Both the position numbers and the translations under genes were made by a program. A DNA stretch of 64,000 nucleotides from Streptomyces californicus (GTDB lineage Bacteria; Actinomycetota; Actinomycetes; Streptomycetales; Streptomycetaceae). The DNA lies in contig NZ_JNZZ01000001.1 of NCBI RefSeq assembly GCF_000717645.1, positions 372,001-436,000 on the forward strand, written 5' to 3'. How positions within the stretch are numbered: the stretch's first letter is position 1; every line of letters starts with the position of its first letter. Below, one piece after another: positions 30,055-37,694 of the stretch. The notes beneath the pieces are model-generated. The model saw nothing but the letters and a program-made list of their open reading frames with translations, had not been told where the DNA came from and ran no database searches.

Positions 30055-30107
30055 CGTCCCCCGTACGGATGCGCCGGCCGCGCCCCGCGCGTTCGTACGG
30101 GGGACGA
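30055..30107 (+). terminator. Imperfect hairpin after the RidA gene
   Basis: Near-perfect arms TCGTCCCCGTACG and CGTACGGGGGACGA (one bulged G) enclose a ~26-base GC-rich loop, 23 bases past the stop. Probable terminator; the long loop lowers confidence. Confidence 0.45.
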
Positions 30108-30201
30108 TCGGAAGACCCGGTGTGCGGCGGACCGGTGAGCCCCTGTCACCGGGGGCGTCGTCCGCCCCGTCACTCGAATGGCACACCCCCACAGCGGGCT
30201 C

Positions 30202-30222
30202 ATCTCATATCTGAGATAGCCT
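30202..30222 (+). promoter_or_regulatory. Palindromic operator and leaderless promoter of the HTH-MurA gene
   Basis: ATCTCATATCTGAGAT (30202-30217) is a 16-base inverted repeat with perfect 6-bp arms. It abuts TAGCCT (30217-30222), a fit to the Streptomyces -10 pattern TAnnnT, six bases before the ATG at 30229. No ribosome site is visible, so a leaderless mRNA is likely. The operator overlaps the -10 region, which suits self-repression by the HTH domain. Pattern seen; function inferred. Confidence 0.6.
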
Positions 30223-30228
30223 GCCGTT

Positions 30229-31758
30229 ATGTCAGACGACTACCTCGCACGCATCGGCAAGCTCATCCGTGACGCCCGTCAGCATCGGGGCTGGACACAG
30301 ACGCAGCTCGCCGAGGCGCTCGGCACCAGTCAGAGCGCCGTCAACCGCATCGAGCGCGGCAATCAGAACATCAGCCTTGAGATGATCGCCCGCATCGGTG
30401 AAGCCCTCGACAGCGAGATCGTGTCGCTCGGTTACGCCGGGCCCATGCATCTGCGGGTCGTCGGCGGCCGCCGGCTTTCCGGGGCCATCGACGTGAAGAC
30501 GAGCAAGAACGCCTGCGTCGCGCTGCTGTGCGCCTCGCTGCTCAACAAGGGACGCACCGTCCTGCGCCGGGCGGCCCGGATCGAGGAGGTGTTCCGGCTC
30601 CTGGAGGTGCTGAACTCCATCGGCGTGCGCACCCGCTGGATCAACGACGGCGTGGACCTGGAGATCGTGCCGCCCGCCCAGCTGGACCTGGCGGCGATCG
30701 ACGCCGACGCCGCGCGCCGCACCCGCTCGATCATCATGTTCCTGGGCCCGCTGCTGCACCGCACCGAGCAGTTCGCCCTCCCGTACGCGGGCGGCTGCGA
30801 CCTCGGTACGCGCACGATCGAGCCGCACATGATCGCGCTGCGCCGGTTCGGCCTGGAGATCGCCGCCACGGAGGGGCTGTACCACGCGCAGGTCGACCGC
30901 TCCGTCGGGCCGGACCGGCCCATCGTGCTGACCGAGCGCGGCGACACGGTGACCGAGAACGCCCTGCTGGCCGCCGCCCGCCACGACGGAACCACGGTCA
31001 TCCGCAACGCCTCCTCCAACTACATGGTCCAAGACCTGTGCTTCTTCCTGGAGGCGCTGGGCGTGCGGGTCGACGGGGTCGGCTCGACGACGCTCACCGT
31101 GCACGGGGTCCCCCAGATCGACGTGGACGTGGACTACTCGCCCTCCGAGGACCCGGTCGAGGCGATGAGCCTGCTGGCAGCCGCGGTGGTGACCGAGTCC
31201 GAACTCACCATCCGCCGGGTGCCGATCGAGTTCCTGGAGATCGAACTCGCGGTGCTGGAGGAGATGGGCCTCGACTGCGACCGCACTCCGGAGTACGCCG
31301 CCGACAACGCGCGCACCCGGCTGGTGGACCTGACCGTGCGGCCCTCCAAGCTGGAGGCCCCGATCGACAAGATCCACCCGATGCCGTTCCCCGGCCTCAA
31401 CATCGACAACGTGCCGTTCTTCGCGGCCATTGCCGCCTCCGCGCACGGCCAGACCCTGATTCACGACTGGGTCTACGACAACCGCGCCATCTACCTGACC
31501 GACCTCAACCGCCTCGGCGGCCGCCTCCAACTCCTCGACCCGCACCGGGTCCTGGTGGAGGGCCCGACCCGCTGGCGCGCGGCCGAGATGATGTGCCCGC
31601 CCGCCCTGCGACCGGCCGTGGTGGTACTGCTGGCGATGATGGCGGCCGAGGGAACCTCGGTCCTCCGCAACGTCTACGTGATCAACCGGGGTTACGAGGA
31701 ACTGGCCGAGCGCCTGAACTCGGTGGGCGCGCAGATCGAGATCTTCCGGGACATTTGA
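30229..31758 (+). CDS. murA: MurA-type UDP-N-acetylglucosamine 1-carboxyvinyltransferase fused to an N-terminal XRE HTH
   Basis: A 509-residue fusion. Residues 1-66 form a Cro/C1-type HTH (WTQTQLAEALGTSQSAVNRIERG). The rest is an EPSP-synthase-fold MurA that transfers enolpyruvate from PEP to UDP-GlcNAc, the first committed step of peptidoglycan synthesis. Conserved sites: Lys93-Asn94 in SKNA, and the PEP-reacting cysteine at 190 in AGGCDLGTR (usual PGGCxIGxR), which is also the fosfomycin target. Ordinary MurA is about 420-440 residues. A palindrome overlaps its own promoter. The same gene neighbours aconitase in S. coelicolor (SCO5998, from memory). Streptomyces also have a plain MurA, so this is likely a second, regulated enzyme. 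Confidence 0.9.
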   Translation: MSDDYLARIGKLIRDARQHRGWTQTQLAEALGTSQSAVNRIERGNQNISLEMIARIGEALDSEIVSLGYAGPMHLRVVGGRRLSGAIDVKTSKNACVALLCASLLNKGRTVLRRAARIEEVFRLLEVLNSIGVRTRWINDGVDLEIVPPAQLDLAAIDADAARRTRSIIMFLGPLLHRTEQFALPYAGGCDLGTRTIEPHMIALRRFGLEIAATEGLYHAQVDRSVGPDRPIVLTERGDTVTENALLAAARHDGTTVIRNASSNYMVQDLCFFLEALGVRVDGVGSTTLTVHGVPQIDVDVDYSPSEDPVEAMSLLAAAVVTESELTIRRVPIEFLEIELAVLEEMGLDCDRTPEYAADNARTRLVDLTVRPSKLEAPIDKIHPMPFPGLNIDNVPFFAAIAASAHGQTLIHDWVYDNRAIYLTDLNRLGGRLQLLDPHRVLVEGPTRWRAAEMMCPPALRPAVVVLLAMMAAEGTSVLRNVYVINRGYEELAERLNSVGAQIEIFRDI

Positions 31759-31763
31759 GGGGC

Positions 31764-31803
31764 GAGGCGTCGTGCCCCTCGGCAGCAAGGGGCACGACAC
31801 CTC
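31764..31803 (+). terminator. Terminator after murA
   Basis: An 11-bp perfect stem (31769-31779 with 31788-31798), extended by GAGG/CCTC after one mismatch, begins six bases after the stop and is followed by AATTTGT. Confidence 0.85.
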
Positions 31804-32240
31804 AATTTGTCACCTGACCTGCGAATGCCTACCTTCACGACCCTCCGCTGATCATTGTTGTCTTTCAGTTCCTTGTGCAATGCATATGCAAGATGATCTT
31901 GAATAGATGACGGCACGCCAGGTTTTCCCGAGTGCCCGTCAGTCTTTACGGAGGGTTGTCGCCGACGCGGCCTCGCAACGTCCAATGTCGTTCGTGTCAC
32001 GCCGACCACGTCTGGTCGACCATCGGCACCACGTCGACGTCCCGGCAAGCTGCAGCGGGCTCGGTCAGAGGGTCTTTTTTCGAGAGACGCGGGCACCGCC
32101 GTCTCACAACATTTCATGGAGAGGGTCGCCTCACCATCGGCAAGCGCGGGACTGTGGAGCAGCGCCCTGGCGGCAGGGCGAGACCTTGAGCCACCATCAC
32201 GAGTTCAAGTTCAGTAATCGCACGGCAAAAACGAGGGCGG
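31804..32240. other. Gene-free, less GC-rich gap
   Basis: No ORF here looks real on either strand: candidate frames lack Streptomyces third-position bias and ribosome sites. Composition drops relative to both sides (for example 31850-31910). It forms the left edge of a likely acquired or decaying islet that includes the immunity gene at 32241. Confidence 0.5.
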
Positions 32241-32822
32241 TCAGGTGTAGATCCCGCCTTCGAGGTTGTCGAACGTTTCAACCCATTCGCTGTACTCATG
32301 AGCGAACGGCAGCGGGTCCACGAGGCAGATCGCGTCGCGAATGGCGTCGACTTCCCGCTTGCGGCGAGCATATTCCACGTCGTCATCGTCATCGCCGCGG
32401 GTGTAGCTTTCGACGTAAGCAACGAACGATCCGACAATCTTGACCAAAGAGGAAATATCAGCATGAACGGGAATCGCTTCCATTGAGGCGTCGGTGTACT
32501 GGTAGACGATTCCCGTGGCAGGGTTGATGACTACGGCATTGATGGGAAAGTTCCCGATCTTGACCAGCGCCTCAACCCCCTCGGGGAACTTCCAGCCCTG
32601 CGCTTCCTGAGCGGCGCGGCGCCAAATGTATCCATCGTCGAACTCCGCCGGGAGACCGAGGGAGATTTCGTAATCCTCGACAGACGGAATTCCGACCTCA
32701 GTAAAAAAATAAAACGTCTCCGCAGTGAAGCCGTAAAGCTCTGCGGTACCGGTTGGCAGACGATTAACGTTGCCCTCACCGACGGCATCCACCAGCACAC
32801 CGTGGTCGATATCAAACAGCAT
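32241..32822 (-). CDS. SUKH-type (SUKH-4-like) immunity protein, orphan
   Basis: A 193-residue acidic protein. The FFTEVGIPSVEDYEISLGLP start, the GIVYQYTDASMEAIPVHADI middle and the SSLVKIVGSFVAYVESY segment fit the SUKH superfamily, whose members neutralise contact-dependent or polymorphic toxins by direct binding in the cytoplasm. No toxin gene lies beside it, so it is an orphan that may protect against toxins of neighbouring strains. GC and codon use are clearly lower than in the flanks, which suggests transfer. The ATG follows GGAG by only one base, so the start is uncertain. Family assignment by eye. Confidence 0.65.
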   Translation of the reverse strand: MLFDIDHGVLVDAVGEGNVNRLPTGTAELYGFTAETFYFFTEVGIPSVEDYEISLGLPAEFDDGYIWRRAAQEAQGWKFPEGVEALVKIGNFPINAVVINPATGIVYQYTDASMEAIPVHADISSLVKIVGSFVAYVESYTRGDDDDDVEYARRKREVDAIRDAICLVDPLPFAHEYSEWVETFDNLEGGIYT

Positions 32823-33511
32823 ACTCCAGCCCGCTTCCGTTTCCTCGCGGTTTCCCTTTACGCCCCGTCCGACTCGGCCACGATCGCACCTAGACCGTTT
32901 TTACTGTGCCAGTCTTCGTAGTCACCCTAGGAGTATCTGGCCAACTGTGCAGCGTAGGCCAGATCGCTTCTTTGATTATTCGCAGTCCGTTTTGACTGGA
33001 TAGCTGACGAACGCGAGAAGCAGAGTGAGAACGCCGACCATGCCGAGCGTGGTCAGGCTGAGCCTCATGATCTGCAAGAAGGAGTCGTCCCATCGGAACG
33101 CCAGCGCGATGAGCAACCAAGCCGTGGTGTTGGAGCAGCAGGCAGGTCACAACACATCGCCCTATGCGCTCCCGTACCCGCCGGGCCCCCGGAACAGGGG
33201 GCCGTTCCATCTCCTGCATCAGCGCCGCTTCACGTATCGCCCGTCGAAGGAGAACAGCGTGGCCTCTCTCGCGTCCGCAGGCTCCAGGGCACTGGCCGTT
33301 CCAGCCGCCCGACGCGTGGACCAGCAGGTGACGGTGCGTGTCCGCCCTGGACGACCACCCTCCTGAGCACTCGGATCGAGGCAGCCTTCGATCAATGCTG
33401 CGCTTTCAGTGCTCTGCGCGGAAACCCGCGACGGCCCCGGTTCGGCTGCCCGCCGCTGCTGATCGGCGTTTCGGAGCGACAACGGCCTGCGCGTCGAACA
33501 CACCGATCGGT
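32823..33511. other. Gap with possible gene remnant
   Basis: No complete convincing gene. On the minus strand 32976-33116 a TTG frame of 46 codons encodes a hydrophobic stretch (IMRLSLTTLGMVGVLTLLLAF) resembling a membrane helix, but it has no ribosome site and is closed upstream by a stop. It may be a remnant of a small membrane protein. Composition is mixed and less GC-rich than the flanks. Confidence 0.45.
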
Positions 33512-34825
33512 CTACGCCGGCGAAGCGGGAAACACGACCACCGAGCCGTCCTTGTCGCGGGCGATCTCGATCGCCATGTCTGCCGCACGGCTATTGACGG
33601 TGACGCCACGGCCAAGTTGGTGAATCCGATGCGTCGCGCTCATGAGGCGATCGACTTCACCGGGCGTGAAGACGGGCGCCCGCAAGCCGCTCGGACGTGC
33701 CAGCTCCAGTATCGAGAGGCGTACCAGGACACCGGCGATACTCGACTCCATCTCATCGAGGCTCTGCTGATCGCGCCTGAGTTCGCGGGTGAAGTTCTCG
33801 AACGGGTTGCCGTCATTGCTCTGTGCGTGTTCGACGGCCTGGAGGACAATCACGCGCCGCTTCAGCGCGATGGCCAGAGAAGCGAGTTCGAGGTGGGTGC
33901 GGAACGTACCGCCATGTTCATCGACGCCGGGAAACACCTTGGTCAGCCTGCCGAGCTCGACGGCCTCGCCATCGCGGAGTCCGTCGAGCGCGCCCTGCCA
34001 CCGGGCGCAGCGGCCTCCGGCCTTGCTCAGCGCAGTGTCGATGGCGTGCACGGCTGAGTCGAGTCCCAAGGAGACACCGAGCTTGCCCTGGTCGAGCAGG
34101 ATGGCTGTTGCTTTGTCGATGGCGCCACGGCAGCCGTCGAGTGTGCTGCGCTCGTCGTCGAGCTTCTCCGCCTGAAGTCGCTCAAGCAGTTCCGTGATGT
34201 GTTCGATGGCCTGTTGGCGTCTGCTGTCGGCGTGCGCGCTCACTCCCACCGCCACGGCCATGAGCACGAGCGGAGCGGCCACGGCGAGCGCAGTGCCACC
34301 GGCTGCCGCGACACCGGCGGTCGCGCCGGCCCCGCCGACCGTGCCCGCCGCTGCCGCGCCTCCGACCGGTACGAAGCTCGCTTTGGAGACGATCCTGCCC
34401 GCCGAATTCACGAACTCACCGTAGAAGCCGCCGTCCGCCGCCTTCGACACCATCGGGCGGACGATGCCCTGGCCGAGTTGGGCGGCGACCTTGGCCGGGA
34501 CCACCATGCGATACAGATTCTCGCCGGAAGCGGTAGCTCTGGCCGCCGTGAGGGAACTTCGCGTCGATTCCGCGATGAACTGCGACAGGTGCCGCGCCAG
34601 GGGACTCGCTGCGTCGAGCGGGATGCCGTGGCCTCGGTCGATCTTGCCGGGCAGCGGATGTGCCTCAAGCGTGACGATCGGCTCGTCGGCCAGAGCGGCC
34701 AGCGCTCCGCGCAGTTCAGCCAGGCGTTCCGCTGTCATCGACTCGCCCCCGGCCAGTCGCGGCACGCGGACGTCAGCGGTCGCGAGCGTCCACACCGGGA
34801 CGGTCGTCCTACGGTCGTCAGTCAT
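33512..34825 (-). CDS. Hypothetical protein with Gly/Ala-rich hydrophobic segment
   Basis: Not recognised. The 437-residue product has a polar N-terminal region (about 1-155, with LYRMVVPAKVAAQLGQGIVRP). A Gly/Ala-rich hydrophobic stretch at about 155-205 (TVGGAGATAGVAAAGGTALA, then PLVLMAVAVGV) could cross the membrane once or twice. A long charged, probably helical C-terminal domain follows (HITELLERLQAEKLDDERS, KRRVIVLQAVEHAQSNDG). An AGGGGG site precedes the ATG at 34825; an overlapping ATG at 34828 is possible. It is divergent from the gene cluster to the right and near the orphan immunity gene. A defence-related or membrane-perturbing role is possible but only a guess. Confidence 0.7.
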   Translation of the reverse strand: MTDDRRTTVPVWTLATADVRVPRLAGGESMTAERLAELRGALAALADEPIVTLEAHPLPGKIDRGHGIPLDAASPLARHLSQFIAESTRSSLTAARATASGENLYRMVVPAKVAAQLGQGIVRPMVSKAADGGFYGEFVNSAGRIVSKASFVPVGGAAAAGTVGGAGATAGVAAAGGTALAVAAPLVLMAVAVGVSAHADSRRQQAIEHITELLERLQAEKLDDERSTLDGCRGAIDKATAILLDQGKLGVSLGLDSAVHAIDTALSKAGGRCARWQGALDGLRDGEAVELGRLTKVFPGVDEHGGTFRTHLELASLAIALKRRVIVLQAVEHAQSNDGNPFENFTRELRRDQQSLDEMESSIAGVLVRLSILELARPSGLRAPVFTPGEVDRLMSATHRIHQLGRGVTVNSRAADMAIEIARDKDGSVVVFPASPA

Positions 34826-35388
34826 CATCTCCCCCTTGTTCCCGGCAGATCCTACGTCCGGCATCGAAGGCGACGGCCCCGGTCCGCGAATCAGCCCGTG
34901 CGTGCCCGCGCGGACACGGACGTGGTCGCGTTGCGCCCTCCTCGGGATGGCGGGCGCGTCCGATGTCGGGAGCCGTCACCGTCGCCGGTCGACCACGTCG
35001 TTCGCCGCGGCCTCGACGGCGGCGGCGGGGAACCGGGCGGGGCCACCGGCACGGCGGGGACGCCGCGCCGGACCCGCTGCGGGCGGTGAGCCGCCCCCGG
35101 ACGGTGCGTTTCAGCCGTTGTGGCTCGGCAAACCCGGATGGCGGAAAATTCATGTTCCGGAAACCCGCACCGTGTTCCCGGCCTATTTCCCTGGCGTATG
35201 TTCGCGCGGCATACCCCCCAAGTATCCGGCATTACCGTGCTCGCTCCGGCGGCCATAGAGTGTGGCGTGCGGCAAGCCATGCGCATTTGTGTGGCCTGTG
35301 CGAATTGTTCGGGGACCCTCCGGCTCGCGGATTCATCCTGCCCGGGCCGGACCCCCGTACGGACCGCTACGAGAGGAGCACGGCGGCA
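34826..35388 (+). promoter_or_regulatory. Upstream region of the carrier-protein operon, with motif
   Basis: 563 bases with no convincing gene. At 35193-35210 GGCGTATGTTCGCGCGGC matches the direct-repeat word ahead of the NRPS (GGCGTATTCGCGCGGC) with one inserted base, 180 bases upstream of the carrier-protein start. It probably holds the left operon promoter; the motif may be a cluster-regulator site (inference). Confidence 0.5.
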
Positions 35389-35652
35389 ATGCCCGTTTCC
35401 ATTCCTGAGGGCGTGCACGAGATTCAGAAGATCATCATCGACTGGGTGGGCGAATTCGTCGAGAACCCCGAGGTGTCCCCCGAGGACAACTTCCTGGACC
35501 TCGGCGGCCACTCGCTCCTCGCCATGAACCTGAACACGCTCGTCCAGCAGCGCTTCGGACACGAACTGGACGTGAGGGTCCTGTTCGAGGAGTCGCTCGG
35601 GAGCGCGATCGCGGAGCTGCAGGACCGCGTGGTCCGACAGCCTGCCAGGTAA
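35389..35652 (+). CDS. Free-standing peptidyl carrier protein
   Basis: An 87-residue carrier protein that holds an aminoacyl group on a phosphopantetheine arm attached to Ser42 in the core motif DNFLDLGGHSLLAMNL. The LGGHS form is typical of NRPS carrier proteins, not fatty-acid ACPs. AGGAG precedes the ATG by about ten bases. Directly upstream of the halogenase (39-base gap), and with the free adenylation enzyme at 37695 it forms the standard trans-acting set in which a SyrB2-type halogenase acts on a carrier-bound amino acid (as SyrB1/SyrB2, CytC2/CytC3 and KtzC/KtzD). First gene of the left operon. Confidence 0.92.
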   Translation: MPVSIPEGVHEIQKIIIDWVGEFVENPEVSPEDNFLDLGGHSLLAMNLNTLVQQRFGHELDVRVLFEESLGSAIAELQDRVVRQPAR

Positions 35653-35691
35653 TTCGTTCATCCAGCATTCGGACCAGAGACTGGAGTAGCC

Positions 35692-36663
35692 GTGAATGAC
35701 CGCACCGCTGATTTCCGACTGAGCGCCGAAGAACTCGCCACATTCGAGGAACAGGGCTTCATCGGCCCCATCAAGGTGTATGAGCCCGAGGAGATGGAAA
35801 AGCGCTGGAATCAGATACGCCGCGCCATTCCGGACCGCTCGCGGGCGATCTACCCGGAAGACGCGCTGGGCGCGGTGACCAACCTCTCCAACTACGACCG
35901 GCACCTCGACATCGATCTGCTCAGCGAGCACATCATGCAGCAGGCGATCGTCGAGCGGGTGTCCTCCATCCTCGGCCCGGACCTGTTGTGCTGGCGCACC
36001 GAGTTCTTCCCGAAGTACCAGGGCGACGAGGGCACCGACTGGCACCAGGCGTCGACGTTCGCCCACTCCAGCGGGCGCCCCCAGATCCGGTGGCCCGCGC
36101 AGAACAACGCGCCCGCGTTCGGCGGCACGATCACCGCGTGGACGGCGTTCACCCACTCCACCCGCGAGAACGGCTGCCTCCAGCTCATGCCGGGGACGCA
36201 CCGGGTGATGAACTACGACGAGTCCCTCGGCATGTCCTACAACCCGGACACGATCAACAAGCGGGAGAAGGACAACGTCCGGCGGGGCTTCTTCGGCTAC
36301 GACTACCGCGAGCTCCAGAAGGACCCCGACTGGCGGCCCGACGAGTCCAAGGCGTTCTCCCTCGTCATGCAGCCCGGTGAGTGCGTGATCTTCTGGTCGA
36401 CCCTGATGCACGGCTCGCTGCCGCACACCGGCAGCAAGAAGGACTACCGCATGGGGTTCGCGACCCGGTACGTGCCGACCCAGGTCGAGGTCTACCCGGA
36501 CCTCGGCGACGTCTCCGAGTACGGCGGCACCATCCCGCTGGACAACTACGCCTCGGTGCTCGTGGCCGGCAAGGACGAGTACGGCCACAACACGCTCACC
36601 GATCAGAACCGCCGGGGACACAGGTTCAGCCCGTGGGACTTCCGCGAGGCGTACAGCGGCTGA
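35692..36663 (+). CDS. SyrB2-type Fe(II)/2-oxoglutarate halogenase
   Basis: A 323-residue non-haem iron enzyme expected to chlorinate an unactivated carbon of an aminoacyl group on the carrier protein. Decisive residues: His118-Gln-Ala120 in GTDWHQASTFA. The usual iron-binding Asp/Glu of hydroxylases is Ala, leaving a site for chloride. His240 (STLMHGS) is the second iron ligand and Arg253 (DYRMGFA) the 2-oxoglutarate ligand. These equal SyrB2 His116/Ala118/His235/Arg248, and long stretches agree with SyrB2 (LCWRTEFFPKY, RRGFFGYDYR). Length is normal for the chlorinating-enzyme family. The native substrate is not known; it depends on the adenylation enzyme at 37695. Confidence 0.93.
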   Translation: MNDRTADFRLSAEELATFEEQGFIGPIKVYEPEEMEKRWNQIRRAIPDRSRAIYPEDALGAVTNLSNYDRHLDIDLLSEHIMQQAIVERVSSILGPDLLCWRTEFFPKYQGDEGTDWHQASTFAHSSGRPQIRWPAQNNAPAFGGTITAWTAFTHSTRENGCLQLMPGTHRVMNYDESLGMSYNPDTINKREKDNVRRGFFGYDYRELQKDPDWRPDESKAFSLVMQPGECVIFWSTLMHGSLPHTGSKKDYRMGFATRYVPTQVEVYPDLGDVSEYGGTIPLDNYASVLVAGKDEYGHNTLTDQNRRGHRFSPWDFREAYSG

Positions 36664-36783
36664 CGGCCGGGCCGCGCCGCCGCCGGCGGCCGTCCGGGAG
36701 AAGGCGGTCCGCGGGCCGGTCCCGCAGCACGTGACCGGCGGTGTCCGGACGGGGCGGGGGCGGTCCGCCGCCCCCGCCCCGGC

Positions 36784-36845
36784 ACGCACTCCCCGGGCAC
36801 GCGCTCTCCCACCCACGCACTCCCCCGGCACGCGCTCTCCCACCC
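36784..36845. repeat. 31-bp tandem direct repeat
   Basis: Two units (36784-36814, 36815-36845) that differ at a single base, with a degenerate third copy after them, lie in the 286-base gap between halogenase and thioesterase genes. The rest of 36664-36949 is extremely C/G-rich and holds no gene. Possibly a spacer produced by slippage. Confidence 0.75.
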
Positions 36846-36949
36846 GCGCGCTACCCCCGGCCCCGCGCACGCGCGACCGGCCCGGCCCCGCCCTCCCGCC
36901 CCTTCCGGTCGCCCTGTTCCACCCCCCACCGTTCAGGAAGGCGCACCCG

Positions 36950-37675
36950 ATGACCGTGCTCGCCCTGTTCCACCACGCCGGAGGCTCGGCGGCCGTGTTC
37001 CGCCGGCTGGTCCGGCTGCTGCCCGACCACATCCGGCCCGTACCGGTCGAGTTGCCCGGCCGGGGCCGGCGGTGGCGGGAACCCGCCCCGCACACCGCGG
37101 AGGAGGCGGTCCGGGATCTGGCGGACCTCCTCACCGCGGAGGTGGACCCCGACGAGGAGCTGTCCATCCTCGGCCACAGCATGGGCGCCTACCTCGGGCT
37201 CGGCGTGGCCGCGGCCCTGGAACGGCGCGGCGGACCGCGCTGCCAGACGCTCTTCGCCTCCGCCAACCTCGCCCCGCAGCTCGGCTCTCCGCTGTTCGCC
37301 GACGGCACCTCCGCCGTCTCCGACGAGGAGGTGCTGGCCCGCGCCGCCCAGTTCGACGCGCTGGACGAACGGCTGCTCGGCCACCCGCACATCGCCGCGC
37401 GCGCCGTGGCCCTGCTGCGGAGCGACTTCGACGTCTGCGACTCCTTCGTCCGCACCATGTCCCGCACCGTGACCGAGAGCCGCATCGTCGTCTGCCGCGG
37501 GGAGCAGGACGCCTTCGGCGACGAGCACACGGACCCGTGGCAGTGGCGGAGCGTCCAGCCGCTCACCACCCTGACCTTCCCCGGCGGCCACCTCTACCTG
37601 GAGGAGGCCGGGGCCGAACCGCTCGCGACGGCGATCGCTTCGGTCATGAGCGAACCGGCGCAGTCCCGCACCTGA
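36950..37675 (+). CDS. Type II thioesterase
   Basis: A 241-residue alpha/beta hydrolase of the free-standing (type II) thioesterase class. Seen: FHHAGGSAAVF oxyanion region, nucleophile Ser77 in GHSMGAY and the late histidine in FPGGHLYL. Usual role: removing wrong or stalled acyl groups from carrier proteins. In halogenase sets a related hydrolase-fold protein (SyrC, CmaE) instead shuttles the chlorinated aminoacyl group to the NRPS, but SyrC uses Cys where this has Ser. Either editing or release is therefore possible. An AGGAAGG site lies eight bases before the ATG. Confidence 0.9.
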   Translation: MTVLALFHHAGGSAAVFRRLVRLLPDHIRPVPVELPGRGRRWREPAPHTAEEAVRDLADLLTAEVDPDEELSILGHSMGAYLGLGVAAALERRGGPRCQTLFASANLAPQLGSPLFADGTSAVSDEEVLARAAQFDALDERLLGHPHIAARAVALLRSDFDVCDSFVRTMSRTVTESRIVVCRGEQDAFGDEHTDPWQWRSVQPLTTLTFPGGHLYLEEAGAEPLATAIASVMSEPAQSRT

Positions 37676-37694
37676 TCCGGCCTGGGAGCCCCCG

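Noticed and set aside
32976..33116. Small hydrophobic minus-strand ORF (46 codons)
   Set aside because: TTG start, no ribosome site and a stop immediately upstream; described only as a possible remnant.
36950..37675. SyrC-type aminoacyl shuttle
   Set aside because: SyrC uses a Cys nucleophile; this protein has Ser in GHSMG, so type II thioesterase is the safer call, although shuttling is not excluded.
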